Under the pieces are notes generated by a model. It had not been told where the DNA came from. It did no database searches and worked only from the letters and a program-made list of their open reading frames with translations. This document shows, in pieces, positions 56,291 through 64,000 of a stretch of DNA of 64,000 nt. The stretch covers positions 3,440,501-3,504,500 of the forward strand of contig NZ_JAPEPO010000001.1 in the NCBI RefSeq assembly GCF_026340095.1. The letters are read 5' to 3'. Source of the stretch: Streptomyces sp. NBC_01446. GTDB taxonomy: Bacteria > Actinomycetota > Actinomycetes > Streptomycetales > Streptomycetaceae. The position numbers and the translations under genes were made by a program. Numbering within the stretch: the stretch's first letter is position 1; every line of letters begins with the position of its first letter.

Positions 56291-57601
56291 CTATCCGGTC
56301 CTGATCTTGGACTTGGACTTGGTCTTCGTCGTGCCGCTGCCGCGGCGGTTGGTCCGCCACAGCTGATGGAGGTGGCGGGCTCCCGGGCCCACGAACCGGG
56401 CGAGCATCGTGAACAGGGGCCGCAGGTCGTCGGTGGCGAGCCACGCGAGCTCCGTGCCCGTGGCGCGGGCCGGGGCGTGCGGGGTCGTGTATCCGCTGCG
56501 GCGGTAGGCGACGAGAGCGGGCAGGTCGATGTTCTCCACCACGTACCGGTGGCCCGCTCGCTGTTCCCCCTCCGGCACGGGACGGCCGGTCAGGTCGAGA
56601 TGCATGGCACGGACGACGTCGATCCCGGACTCGCTCTCGAAGAGCCGGAACTGGGCACCCATGCGCGGATTGAAGTCGAGGAGCTTGTACTGGCCGTCGC
56701 GCCGGTCGAAGCGCAGGTCGAGGTCGATGACGCCGGTGAAGCCGATCTGTTTGATGAAACGCGCGGCGAGGTCCGCGAGTTCCGGGTTGTCGACGACGTA
56801 CGCGTGCGCCGTCATGCCCGCGTGCGGCGGCCAGGAGCGCACCTTGACGCCGGTGAAGAGGGCCAGCGGCGTGGAGTCCGCGTCGAAGTACGCGTGCACG
56901 ATCCAGTCCTCGGCCTGCTCCCTCGGCAGATACTCCTGGAGGATCACGCCGGGCTGCCCGCCCCAGTCGCGGGCGAGTTCGAGCAGGCCCTCAGGGTTCG
57001 CGATCTTCGTCGTCCCGTTCACCGCGGGCTGTTTGCGGCGGGTGAACGCCTCCCGGTTCTTGGCGACCACCGGGAAGCGGGCCGACGCGGCGAACTCCTC
57101 GATGTCGGCGTACGACTCGGGGAACGCCGCCGCCGGCGACGCGACGCCGTGCTCCACACACAGTTCGTGCAGCCCCTGCTTGCTGGCGAGCCGGCGCGGC
57201 AGGTCCCGCTCGACGCGCGGGAACAGGAACCTCCCGCCGCCGGCGAGCTCCTCCTGGTGTTCCGCGATGAGGACGGCCGCCTCTTCGTCGGTCGGGATCA
57301 GGACCGTAGGCCTGCCGATCCGGCGCGCGATGCGCAGCATGCCCTCGACGAGCCGCTCCGGTTCCTCGGCCCCGGTGGTCCGCCAGGGAAAGGCCCGGTG
57401 CAAATAGCGCGAGGACGCCGCGGGGGTGTAACGGTCCTCCGTGATCGCATACATGGGCACGCCGAGGCGCCCCAGGCTGCGGATTGCTCCCACTCCTCCG
57501 TGGTGCAGTGGATAGTCGCCGAACTTCACGATCAGGCCCGGCACGTCCCGGTCGACTTCGAACGGCACGCTGCTGGCGCTCCTGGCCACGGGTCCCCCCA
57601 C
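56291..57601 (-). CDS. ATP-grasp ligase of unknown product
   Basis: The 436-aa protein has an N-terminal Rossmann-like part (VGAIRSLGRLGVPMYAITED), an ATP-grasp fold with FPVVAKNREAF, VILQEYLPREQAEDWIVHAYF and the metal-binding DFNPRMGAQFRLFE, where Asp/Asn sit in the usual positions. Such proteins join a carboxylate to an amine or thiol. The GTG at 57601 (AAGGGGG upstream) or at 57589 could be the start. The C-terminus ends in a Lys/Thr/Ser repeat (KTKSKSKIRTG). Together with the next flavoprotein it looks like a two-gene biosynthetic module. Confidence 0.85.
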   Translation of the reverse strand: MGGPVARSASSVPFEVDRDVPGLIVKFGDYPLHHGGVGAIRSLGRLGVPMYAITEDRYTPAASSRYLHRAFPWRTTGAEEPERLVEGMLRIARRIGRPTVLIPTDEEAAVLIAEHQEELAGGGRFLFPRVERDLPRRLASKQGLHELCVEHGVASPAAAFPESYADIEEFAASARFPVVAKNREAFTRRKQPAVNGTTKIANPEGLLELARDWGGQPGVILQEYLPREQAEDWIVHAYFDADSTPLALFTGVKVRSWPPHAGMTAHAYVVDNPELADLAARFIKQIGFTGVIDLDLRFDRRDGQYKLLDFNPRMGAQFRLFESESGIDVVRAMHLDLTGRPVPEGEQRAGHRYVVENIDLPALVAYRRSGYTTPHAPARATGTELAWLATDDLRPLFTMLARFVGPGARHLHQLWRTNRRGSGTTKTKSKSKIRTG

Positions 57602-57781
57602 GTGTCCTGTCCCCCTTCGGACCCGGACCCACCCCGTCCGCGTCCCCCGATAGGACGCTAAGCCGGAATTGACCACTCCAGCAAGGCTTATCCGGACATT
57701 GCGAACTCTTTAGGCACTGCCCCAACGCGGCGCTCCCACGTAACGTGTGGCCCACCCACATGGAAAGCGAGGCAGGTACGC

Positions 57782-59044
57782 ATGTCCGAGCAGACCCCGC
57801 TCACCCCCCTCGACCTCCCCGAAGGCGACCCCTTCGGACCGCACAACCTCCCGTACGGGGTGTTCTCCCTGCCGGAGGACGCCGTGGAAGCGCGCCGGGT
57901 CGGCGTGCGCCTCGGCTCGTACGTGCTGGACGCGGGCGCCGCGGCGACAGCGCTCGGCTCGCCCTACGTCTCCCTGCTCGCCCGTCCCACCCTGAATCCG
58001 CTCATGGCGGCGGGCCGCACCGCCTGGTCGGACGTGCGCCGCGCGCTCACCGCCTGGGTCACGGTCCCGGCCCACCGCGAGACCGTACGGCCCCTGCTGC
58101 ACCCGCTCGCCGATGTCACCCTGCACCTCCCCTTCGAGGTCGCGGACTACGTCGACTTCTACGCCTCGGAGAACCACGCCCGGAACCTGGGCCGGATGTT
58201 CCGCCCGGACGAGGAGCCACTGAAGCCCAACTGGAAGCATCTGCCGGTGGGTTACCACGGTCGCGCCGGGACGGTCGTGGTCTCGGGCACGGACGTGGTC
58301 CGCCCCTCGGGCCAGCGGAAGCCCCCGGCCGACCCGGCTCCCGTCTTCGGCCCCTCGGTGCGGCTCGACATCGAGACGGAACTCGGCTTCGTCGTCGGGA
58401 CGCCGTCCGCGCAGGGCACGCCGGTGCCGCTGTCCGCGTACCGCGACCACGTGTTCGGGCTCTGCCTCCTCAACGACTGGTCGGCGCGCGACATCCAGTC
58501 CTGGGAGACCGTGCCGCTCGGCCCGCACCTCGGCAAGTCGTTCGCCACGTCGGTCTCGGCCTGGATCACTCCGCTGGACGCGCTGGACGAGGCACGCGTG
58601 ACGCCCCCGGAGCGCACGTACCCGCTGCTGCCGTATCTGGACGACTCGGCGCCCTCCGCCGACGGCATCGCGGACGAGCCCGGCGGCTACGACCTGCAGA
58701 TCACCGTCACCCTCAACGGCCATGTCATCTCCGAGACCTCCTCCGCCTCCCTCTACTGGACGGCGGCGCAGATGCTGGCCCATATGACGGTGGCCGGCGC
58801 CTCCCTGCGCACGGGCGACCTGTACGGCTCCGGCACGATCAGCGGCGCCTCGGAGAACTCACGCGGCTCCCTCATCGAGATCACCTGGAACGGCCGCGAC
58901 CCCATCGAACTCCCCGACGGCAAGCGGACGTTCCTCGAGAACGGCGACGTGGTCACGATGACGGCGTGGGCCCCCGGCCCGAACAACACCCGCGTGGGCC
59001 TCGGCGAGGTGACGGGGCGGATCGTGGCGGGCGCCGCGGCGTGA
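57782..59044 (+). CDS. fahA: Fumarylacetoacetase
   Basis: The 420-aa enzyme of the homogentisate/tyrosine degradation pathway cleaves fumarylacetoacetate to fumarate and acetoacetate. Present are DFYASENHARNLGRMFRP, LPVGYHGRAGTVVVSGTDVVRPSGQ (catalytic His region), LDIETELGFVVG (metal ligands Glu-Glu) and NDWSARDIQSWE (metal Asp), plus LYGSGTISG. Length equals that of eukaryotic FAH. ATG at 57782. It is divergent from the ATP-grasp gene. Confidence 0.95.
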   Translation: MSEQTPLTPLDLPEGDPFGPHNLPYGVFSLPEDAVEARRVGVRLGSYVLDAGAAATALGSPYVSLLARPTLNPLMAAGRTAWSDVRRALTAWVTVPAHRETVRPLLHPLADVTLHLPFEVADYVDFYASENHARNLGRMFRPDEEPLKPNWKHLPVGYHGRAGTVVVSGTDVVRPSGQRKPPADPAPVFGPSVRLDIETELGFVVGTPSAQGTPVPLSAYRDHVFGLCLLNDWSARDIQSWETVPLGPHLGKSFATSVSAWITPLDALDEARVTPPERTYPLLPYLDDSAPSADGIADEPGGYDLQITVTLNGHVISETSSASLYWTAAQMLAHMTVAGASLRTGDLYGSGTISGASENSRGSLIEITWNGRDPIELPDGKRTFLENGDVVTMTAWAPGPNNTRVGLGEVTGRIVAGAAA

Positions 59045-59051
59045 GAGGCCT

Positions 59052-59089
59052 GGTGGCGGCGCCGTCAGTGGCCTGAGGGCGCCGCCACC
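59052..59089. terminator. Bidirectional terminator between fahA and recQ
   Basis: GGTGGCGGCGCC (59052-59063) pairs perfectly with GGCGCCGCCACC (59078-59089) over a 14-nt loop, exactly filling the 46-nt convergent gap. Confidence 0.8.
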
Positions 59090-59090
59090 G

Positions 59091-61082
59091 TCACCAGTCG
59101 ATGTCCTCGGGCTCCGGCTCGTCCTCGGGCCAGCCGGGGTCCGGCTCCGGCGCCTCCCCGGCGGAGCCGGTCGGGGCCGGGCCGCCGCCGGAACCGGCGC
59201 CGTCCAGGCCCGCCAGGACCTCGAGGACGCCCTCGCCCCACGTCGCCAGCTTCTTCTCGCCGACGCCGCCGATCGTGCCCAACTGGCCGATGGACGTGGG
59301 GTGCTGGAGGGCGATCTCCTTGAGCGTCGCGTCGTGGAAGATGACGTACGCCGGGACCCCGTTCTCCTTCGCCTGCGCGCCGCGCCACGCGCGCAGCGCC
59401 TCGAAGACGGGCTGCAACTGTTCCGGCAGGTCCGCCGCGGGCGACTTCGCCTTGCGGTCACGCGAGGCCGAGCGGGACGTGGCGGGCCGGGGCGCCTCCT
59501 TGCGCAGCCACACCTCCCGCTGCCGCCCGAGGACGCTCCCGCTGTCCTCGGTGAGCACCAGCGTCCCGTACTCGCCCTCGACGGCGATGAGCCCCTGCGC
59601 CAGCAACTGCCGCACCACGCCGCGCCATTCGGCCTCGCTCAGGTCCTCGCCGATGCCGAAGACGGAGAGCTGGTCGTGGTCGAACTGGATGACCTTGGCC
59701 GTGCGCTTGCCCATCAGGATGTCGATGACCTGGCCCGCGCCGAACTTCTGCCTGCGCTCCCGGTCGAGGCGCACCACCGTGGAGAGGATCTTCTGCGCGG
59801 CGACGGTGCCGTCCCAGGTCTCCGGCGGCGAGAGGCACGTGTCGCAGTTGCCGCAGCTGGCCGTCTGCGGCTCCTGCCCGAAGTACATGAGGAGCTGGGT
59901 CCTGCGACACTGCGCCGTCTCGCACAGCGCCAGCATCGCGTCGAGGTGGGACCCCGCCCGACGCCGGAACGCCTCGTCCCCCTCCCCCATATTGATCAGC
60001 TTCCGCTGCTGGACGACGTCCTGCAGCCCGTACGCCATCCAGGCCGTGGACGCGAGCCCGTCACGCCCGGCGCGGCCCGTCTCCTGGTAGTAGCCCTCGA
60101 CGGACTTCGGCAGATCGAGATGAGCGACGAACCGGACGTCGGGCTTGTCGATGCCCATGCCGAACGCGATGGTCGCGCAGACGACCAGGCCCTCCTCGCG
60201 CAGGAAGCGGGACTGGTGCGCCGCGCGGGTGCCCGCGTCGAGACCCGCGTGGTACGGGACCGCCTCGATGCCGTTCCGGCTGAGGAACTCGGCCGTCGCC
60301 TCCACCGACTTGCGCGACAGGCAGTACACGATGCCCGCGTCGCCCTCGTGCTCCTGCTTGAGGAAGGTGAGGAGCTGCTTCTTCGGGTCGGCCTTCGGCA
60401 CGATCCGGTACTGGATGTTGGGCCGGTCGAAGCTCGCCACGAAGTGCTTCGCGTCCGGCATGCCCAGGCGCTGGGTGATCTCCTGGTGCGTGGCGTGCGT
60501 CGCGGTCGCCGTGAGCGCGATGCGCGGCACGTCCGGCCAGCGCCGGCCGAGGACGGACAGGGCCAGGTAGTCCGGACGGAAGTCGTGTCCCCACTGCGCC
60601 ACACAGTGCGCCTCGTCGATCGCGAAGACGGAGATCCTGCCGCGGGAGAGCAGGTCGAGCGTGGAGTCGAGGCGCAGTCGCTCCGGGGCCAGATAGATGA
60701 CGTCCAGCTCGCCCGCGAGGAACTCGGCCTCGACGGTGCGGCGCTCGTCGAAGTCCTGCGTCGAGTTCATGAACCCGGCGCGGACGCCGAGCGCGCGCAG
60801 GGCGTCCACCTGGTCCTGCATGAGGGCGATGAGGGGCGAGATCACGACGCCCGTGCCGGTCCTGACCAGGGCCGGGATCTGATAGCACAGGGACTTTCCG
60901 CCGCCGGTCGGCATCAGGACGACGGCGTCCCCGCCGTCCACGACATGGTCGATGATCGTTTCCTGCTCGCCGCGGAACGCGTCATATCCGAAGACGCGGT
61001 GCAGCGTCTCCAGCGCGCCGCCGCGCATCGCCGTCGCCACGCCGGGCTCCGTCACCTCGCTCATGCCACCGATCCCATTCAT
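59091..61082 (-). CDS. recQ: ATP-dependent DNA helicase RecQ
   Basis: The 663-aa 3'-5' helicase has motif 0 FRGEQE (36-41), Walker A PTGGGKS (58-64), DEAH (156-159), LTATAT, QETGRAGRDG (motif VI), the Zn-binding Cys set CRRTQLLMYFG...CGNCDTC, a winged-helix RQC region and a C-terminal HRDC domain (LRAWRGAQAKENGVPAYVIFHDATL). The last 40 residues are a Gly/Pro/Glu-rich tail. ATG 61082 was chosen; ATG 61064 is an alternative. Direct repeats lie at the promoter. Confidence 0.96.
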   Translation of the reverse strand: MNGIGGMSEVTEPGVATAMRGGALETLHRVFGYDAFRGEQETIIDHVVDGGDAVVLMPTGGGKSLCYQIPALVRTGTGVVISPLIALMQDQVDALRALGVRAGFMNSTQDFDERRTVEAEFLAGELDVIYLAPERLRLDSTLDLLSRGRISVFAIDEAHCVAQWGHDFRPDYLALSVLGRRWPDVPRIALTATATHATHQEITQRLGMPDAKHFVASFDRPNIQYRIVPKADPKKQLLTFLKQEHEGDAGIVYCLSRKSVEATAEFLSRNGIEAVPYHAGLDAGTRAAHQSRFLREEGLVVCATIAFGMGIDKPDVRFVAHLDLPKSVEGYYQETGRAGRDGLASTAWMAYGLQDVVQQRKLINMGEGDEAFRRRAGSHLDAMLALCETAQCRRTQLLMYFGQEPQTASCGNCDTCLSPPETWDGTVAAQKILSTVVRLDRERRQKFGAGQVIDILMGKRTAKVIQFDHDQLSVFGIGEDLSEAEWRGVVRQLLAQGLIAVEGEYGTLVLTEDSGSVLGRQREVWLRKEAPRPATSRSASRDRKAKSPAADLPEQLQPVFEALRAWRGAQAKENGVPAYVIFHDATLKEIALQHPTSIGQLGTIGGVGEKKLATWGEGVLEVLAGLDGAGSGGGPAPTGSAGEAPEPDPGWPEDEPEPEDIDW

Positions 61083-61105
61083 CGCCCTGTCCCCCGTACG
61101 TCCAT

Positions 61106-61143
61106 ACTCCGTGGTTCGACCACTACTCCGTGGTTCGACCACT
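61106..61143. repeat. Perfect 19-bp tandem repeat at the recQ promoter
   Basis: ACTCCGTGGTTCGACCACT occurs twice head to tail (61106-61124, 61125-61143). Each copy contains the palindrome GTGGTTCGACCAC, and the second copy ends 61 nt upstream of the recQ start. It is a candidate operator with two dimer sites nearly two helical turns apart. It does not match the LexA box GAAC-N4-GTTC. Confidence 0.7.
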
Positions 61144-61181
61144 GCTGCCACGATAGGGCTCCGCACCGACAGCCCGAAAAG

Positions 61182-61190
61182 TTATCCACA
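61182..61190 (+). other. DnaA-box-like TTATCCACA
   Basis: A single perfect match to the consensus TTATCCACA lies in the recQ upstream region. One box alone is not an origin. Confidence 0.35.
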
Positions 61191-61270
61191 GGCTGGGGGC
61201 GAAGTCACCTCCCGGCCGGGGGTCCGGGGAGGCGTCCCCCACGGTGCCCCGCGGCGGCCAGGAACGCCTC

Positions 61271-61302
61271 CGCCCGGCACCCCCTCGCGGGGACACCGGG
61301 CG
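61271..61302. terminator. nuoN/nuo operon terminator hairpin
   Basis: CGCCCGG-CAC-CCCC and GGGG-ACA-CCGGGCG pair around loop TCGC with a small internal bulge. It starts 23 nt past the nuoN stop on the minus strand, so it likely ends the second nuo operon. Confidence 0.65.
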
Positions 61303-61324
61303 GTGACGACCGTGCGTGGCGCGG

Positions 61325-62989
61325 TTACCGCACGAATACGCTCGCCTGGTTCGCCAGGTCCAGGAAGTACTGCGGCGCGAGGCCCAGCACCACCGTGACC
61401 GCCACACCCACCGCGATCGTGGTCATGGTGAGCGGCGAGGGCACGGCGACCGTTGGGCCGTCCGCCTTGGGCTCGCTGAAGAACATGAGCACGATCACAC
61501 GGATGTAGAAGAACGCCGCGATGGCCGACGAGATCACACCGACCACGACGAGCGCGCCCGCGCCGCCCTCCGCCGCCGCCTTGAACACGGCGAACTTTCC
61601 GGCGAAGCCCGAGGTCAGCGGGATGCCGGCGAAAGCGAGCAGGAACACGGCGAAGACGGCCGCGACCAGCGGCGAGCGGCGCCCGAGCCCCGCCCACTTC
61701 GACAGGTGCGTGGCCTCGCCGCCCGCGTCCCTGACCAGCGTCACCACGGCGAACGCACCGACGGTCACGAACGAGTACGCGCCCAGGTAGAAGAGCACGG
61801 CCGAGATGCCGTCGGGCGTCGTGGCGATGACACCGGCGAGGATGAATCCGGCGTGCGCGATCGACGAGTACGCGAGGAGCCGCTTGATGTCGGTCTGGGT
61901 GATGGCGACGATTGCGCCGCCCAGCATCGTGATGATCGCGATGGCCCACATGACCGGCCGCCAGTCCCAGCGCAGGCCGGGCAGGACGACGTACAGGAGC
62001 CGCAGGAGGGCGCCGAAGGCGGCGACCTTCGTGGCGGCCGCCATGAAGCCCGTGACCGGCGTGGGCGCGCCCTGGTAGACGTCCGGGGTCCACATGTGGA
62101 ACGGCACGGCGCCGACCTTGAACAGCAGGCCCATGACGACCATGGCGACGCCGATGAGCAGCAGCGCGTCGTTCCCCATGGTGTCGGCGAGGGCCGGGTC
62201 GATGTTCTGGATCGATCCGTCCACGACGTCGGCGATCGTCGCGTACGACACCGAGCCCGCGTACCCGTACAGGAGGGCGATGCCGAACAGGGTGAACGCC
62301 GAGGCGAAGGCACCGAGGAGGAAGTACTTGACCGCCGCCTCCTGCGACATGAGCCGCTTGCGGCGGGCCACGGCGCACAGGAGGTAGAGCGGCAGGGAGA
62401 AGACCTCCAGGGCGATGAACAGCGTCAGCAGGTCGTTCGCCGAGGGGAAGACCAGCATGCCGCCGATCGCGAAGAGCGCGAGCGGGAACACCTCGGTGGT
62501 GGTGAACCCGGCCTTCACGGCGGCCTTCTCGCTGTCGCTGCCGGGGACGGACGCGGCCTGCGCGGCGAACGAGTCGACGCGGTTGCCATGGGCCTCCGGG
62601 TCCAGGCGGCGCTCGGCGAAGGTGAAGATCGCGACGAGGCCGGTCAGCAGGATCACGCCCTGGAGGAACAGGGCCGGGCCGTCGACGGCGATCGCGCCCA
62701 TGGCCGCGATGTGCGCCTTCGTGGTGCCGTCCCCGCCGGCCGCGAGCCCGACCACCGCGGCGAACGCGGCGGCCAGGGCGACGACGGCGAGGAACACCTG
62801 GACGTAGTAGCGGGACTTGCGCGGCACGAACGCCTCGACAAGGACCCCGAGGACCGCCGCACCGATGACGATCAGGGTGGGCGACAATTGGCCGTACTCG
62901 ATCTTCGGCGCGTCGATCTTCGAGATTTGTTCCTTGAGCGGCGACGTGGCCGCCGTTGTCCACAGGCTGTGGACGGCTGCTGCGCTCAC
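61325..62989 (-). CDS. nuoN: Complex I subunit N (second nuo operon)
   Basis: The 554-aa antiporter-like subunit has LGVLVEAFVPRKSRYYVQ, DLLTLFIALEVFSLPLYLL (TM5 Glu), MGLLFKVGAVPFHMWTPDVYQGAPTPVTGFMAAATKVAAFGALLRL and IKRLLAYSSIAHAGFILAG. It is the last gene of the operon, overlapping nuoM by 4 nt. It differs strongly from the nuoN at 25121-26662 (513 aa), so the two complexes are old paralogues, not a recent duplication. Confidence 0.96.
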   Translation of the reverse strand: MSAAAVHSLWTTAATSPLKEQISKIDAPKIEYGQLSPTLIVIGAAVLGVLVEAFVPRKSRYYVQVFLAVVALAAAFAAVVGLAAGGDGTTKAHIAAMGAIAVDGPALFLQGVILLTGLVAIFTFAERRLDPEAHGNRVDSFAAQAASVPGSDSEKAAVKAGFTTTEVFPLALFAIGGMLVFPSANDLLTLFIALEVFSLPLYLLCAVARRKRLMSQEAAVKYFLLGAFASAFTLFGIALLYGYAGSVSYATIADVVDGSIQNIDPALADTMGNDALLLIGVAMVVMGLLFKVGAVPFHMWTPDVYQGAPTPVTGFMAAATKVAAFGALLRLLYVVLPGLRWDWRPVMWAIAIITMLGGAIVAITQTDIKRLLAYSSIAHAGFILAGVIATTPDGISAVLFYLGAYSFVTVGAFAVVTLVRDAGGEATHLSKWAGLGRRSPLVAAVFAVFLLAFAGIPLTSGFAGKFAVFKAAAEGGAGALVVVGVISSAIAAFFYIRVIVLMFFSEPKADGPTVAVPSPLTMTTIAVGVAVTVVLGLAPQYFLDLANQASVFVR

Positions 62990-64000
62990 TTGGCCGCCTC
63001 CACCGCTGGCTTCGGGTCCTTCTTGTGTACGTCGGACAGGGTCTGCTTGACCGCCGGGTTCACCAGGTCGGTGACCGGCTTCGGGTAGACGCCCAGGAAG
63101 ATCAGCGCGGCGATCAGCGGGACGACCACCGCGAGTTCACGCACCCGCAGGTCCGGCAGGGCCGAGACCTCCGGCTTCACCGGGCCCGTCATCGTCCGCT
63201 GGTAGAGGACGAGCGTGTAGAGCGCGGCGAGCACGATGCCGAAGGTCGCGATGATCCCGATCACCGGGTAGCGCGAGAACGTGCCGACCAGGACCAGGAA
63301 CTCACTCACGAAGGGCGCGAGGCCCGGCAGCGAGAGGGTCGCGAGTCCGCCGATCAGGAACGTGCCGGCGAGCACCGGCGCGACCTTCTGCACGCCTCCG
63401 TAGTCCGCGATCAGGCGCGAGCCGCGGCGCGAGATCAGGAAGCCCGCCACCAGCATCAGGGCAGCCGTCGAGATCCCGTGGTTGACCATGTAGAGCGTCG
63501 CGCCCGACTGGCCCTGGCTCGTCATCGCGAAGATGCCGAGGACGATGAACCCGAAGTGCGAGATCGACGCGTACGCCACCAGGCGCTTGATGTCCCGCTG
63601 GCCGACCGCGAGCAGCGCACCGTAGACGATGCTGATGAGGGCCAGTACGAGGATGACCGGCGTCGCCCACTTCGACGCCTCCGGGAAGAGCTGGAGGCAG
63701 AAGCGGAGCATCGCGAACGTGCCGACCTTGTCGACCACCGCCGTGATGAGGACGGCGACCGGGGCGGTGGCCTCCCCCATCGCGTTCGGCAGCCAGGTGT
63801 GCAGCGGCCACAGCGGCGCCTTCACCGCGAAGGCGAAGAAGAAGCCGAGGAAGAGCCAGCGCTCGGTGCTGGTCGCCATGTGCAGCGAACCGTTCGCCCG
63901 CGCGGCGGCGATCTCCTGGAGCGAGAAGTTCCCCGCCACTACGTAGAGACCGATCACGGCCGCCAGCATGATGAGGCCGCCGACGAGGTTGTAGAGGAGG
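62986..64000 (-). CDS. nuoM: Complex I subunit M (second nuo operon), 5' part outside the window
   Basis: The reading frame stays open to the right edge of the window, so only the last 338 codons or so are here. The visible part has AVKAPLWPLHTWLPNAMGEATAPVAVLITAVVDKVGTFAMLRF and IKRLVAYASISHFGFIVLGIF, typical of NuoM. LLYNLVGGLIMLAAVIGLYV at the edge continues the helix pattern upstream. The remaining genes of this operon must lie to the right. Confidence 0.95.
   Translation of the reverse strand, partial: LLYNLVGGLIMLAAVIGLYVVAGNFSLQEIAAARANGSLHMATSTERWLFLGFFFAFAVKAPLWPLHTWLPNAMGEATAPVAVLITAVVDKVGTFAMLRFCLQLFPEASKWATPVILVLALISIVYGALLAVGQRDIKRLVAYASISHFGFIVLGIFAMTSQGQSGATLYMVNHGISTAALMLVAGFLISRRGSRLIADYGGVQKVAPVLAGTFLIGGLATLSLPGLAPFVSEFLVLVGTFSRYPVIGIIATFGIVLAALYTLVLYQRTMTGPVKPEVSALPDLRVRELAVVVPLIAALIFLGVYPKPVTDLVNPAVKQTLSDVHKKDPKPAVEAAK

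Noticed and set aside
62956..62973. Pair of DnaA-like boxes (TTGTCCACA and inverted TGTGGAC)
   Set aside because: They lie inside the nuoN coding start (Ser-Leu-Trp-Thr-Thr) with no other boxes or AT-rich element, so an origin is unlikely.

Overview
The window is high-GC actinobacterial chromosome and is almost certainly Streptomyces. Codon third positions are strongly G/C, GTG starts and 4-nt stop/start overlaps are common, and the gene order (tRNA-Thr, tRNA-Met, rpmG, two MaoC dehydratases; tRNA-Tyr; htpX; a partial nuo cluster; korAB; polyprenyl synthase; recQ; nuoN/nuoM) looks like the Streptomyces core region around the nuo genes. The species cannot be named from sequence alone.

Layout. 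0-7.2 kb: two MaoC/HadAB-type dehydratases, rpmG and tRNA-Met/tRNA-Thr (all on the minus strand), a cytosine-deaminase-like amidohydrolase that has lost metal ligands, a lipoprotein, an NAD(P)-binding protein, nadE, tRNA-Tyr and a YajQ-family protein. 7.3-23.0 kb: an unusual accessory-looking block. On the plus strand an EACC1-like small protein is translationally coupled to a CHAT (caspase-like) protease carrying Clp-N-like repeats. Converging on it from the minus strand is a tightly packed seven-gene operon: a ClpA/B-like AAA+ protein with a degenerate first ATPase site, a cytosolic Ser/Thr kinase, a 1,594-aa TPR protein, a J-like protein without HPD, a GrpE-like protein, an 875-aa Hsp70 and a zinc-ribbon/TPR protein. 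I infer one system: a kinase-controlled orphan Hsp70/Clp chaperone machine coupled to a peptidase effector. This is the strongest candidate for an undescribed system here.

23-35 kb: YccF and HtpX, MscL with a zinc ribbon, then a ten-gene complex I cluster nuoA-B-C-H-I-J-K-L-M-N that lacks nuoD, E, F and G. 35-39 kb: two tandem, partly near-identical histidine kinases and one NarL-type response regulator. 39-42 kb: korAB, a 2-oxoacid:ferredoxin oxidoreductase, a plausible electron source for a ferredoxin-fed complex I. 42-45.5 kb: a QorR-like HxlR regulator divergent from its quinone reductase with a palindromic operator between them, a RarD permease and an FMN reductase. 45.5-50.3 kb: an ABC exporter, a LolA-like anchored protein and a polyprenyl diphosphate synthase. 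50.5-54 kb: a POT peptide transporter coupled to a CocE-type hydrolase. 54-61 kb: a HAD phosphatase, a flavoprotein plus ATP-grasp pair, fumarylacetoacetase and RecQ. 61.3-64 kb: nuoN and the 3' part of nuoM of a second nuo operon, probably the complete one, running off the window.

No rRNA, IS element, phage gene or CRISPR array was seen. Long open frames antisense to real genes are GC-bias shadows and are omitted.
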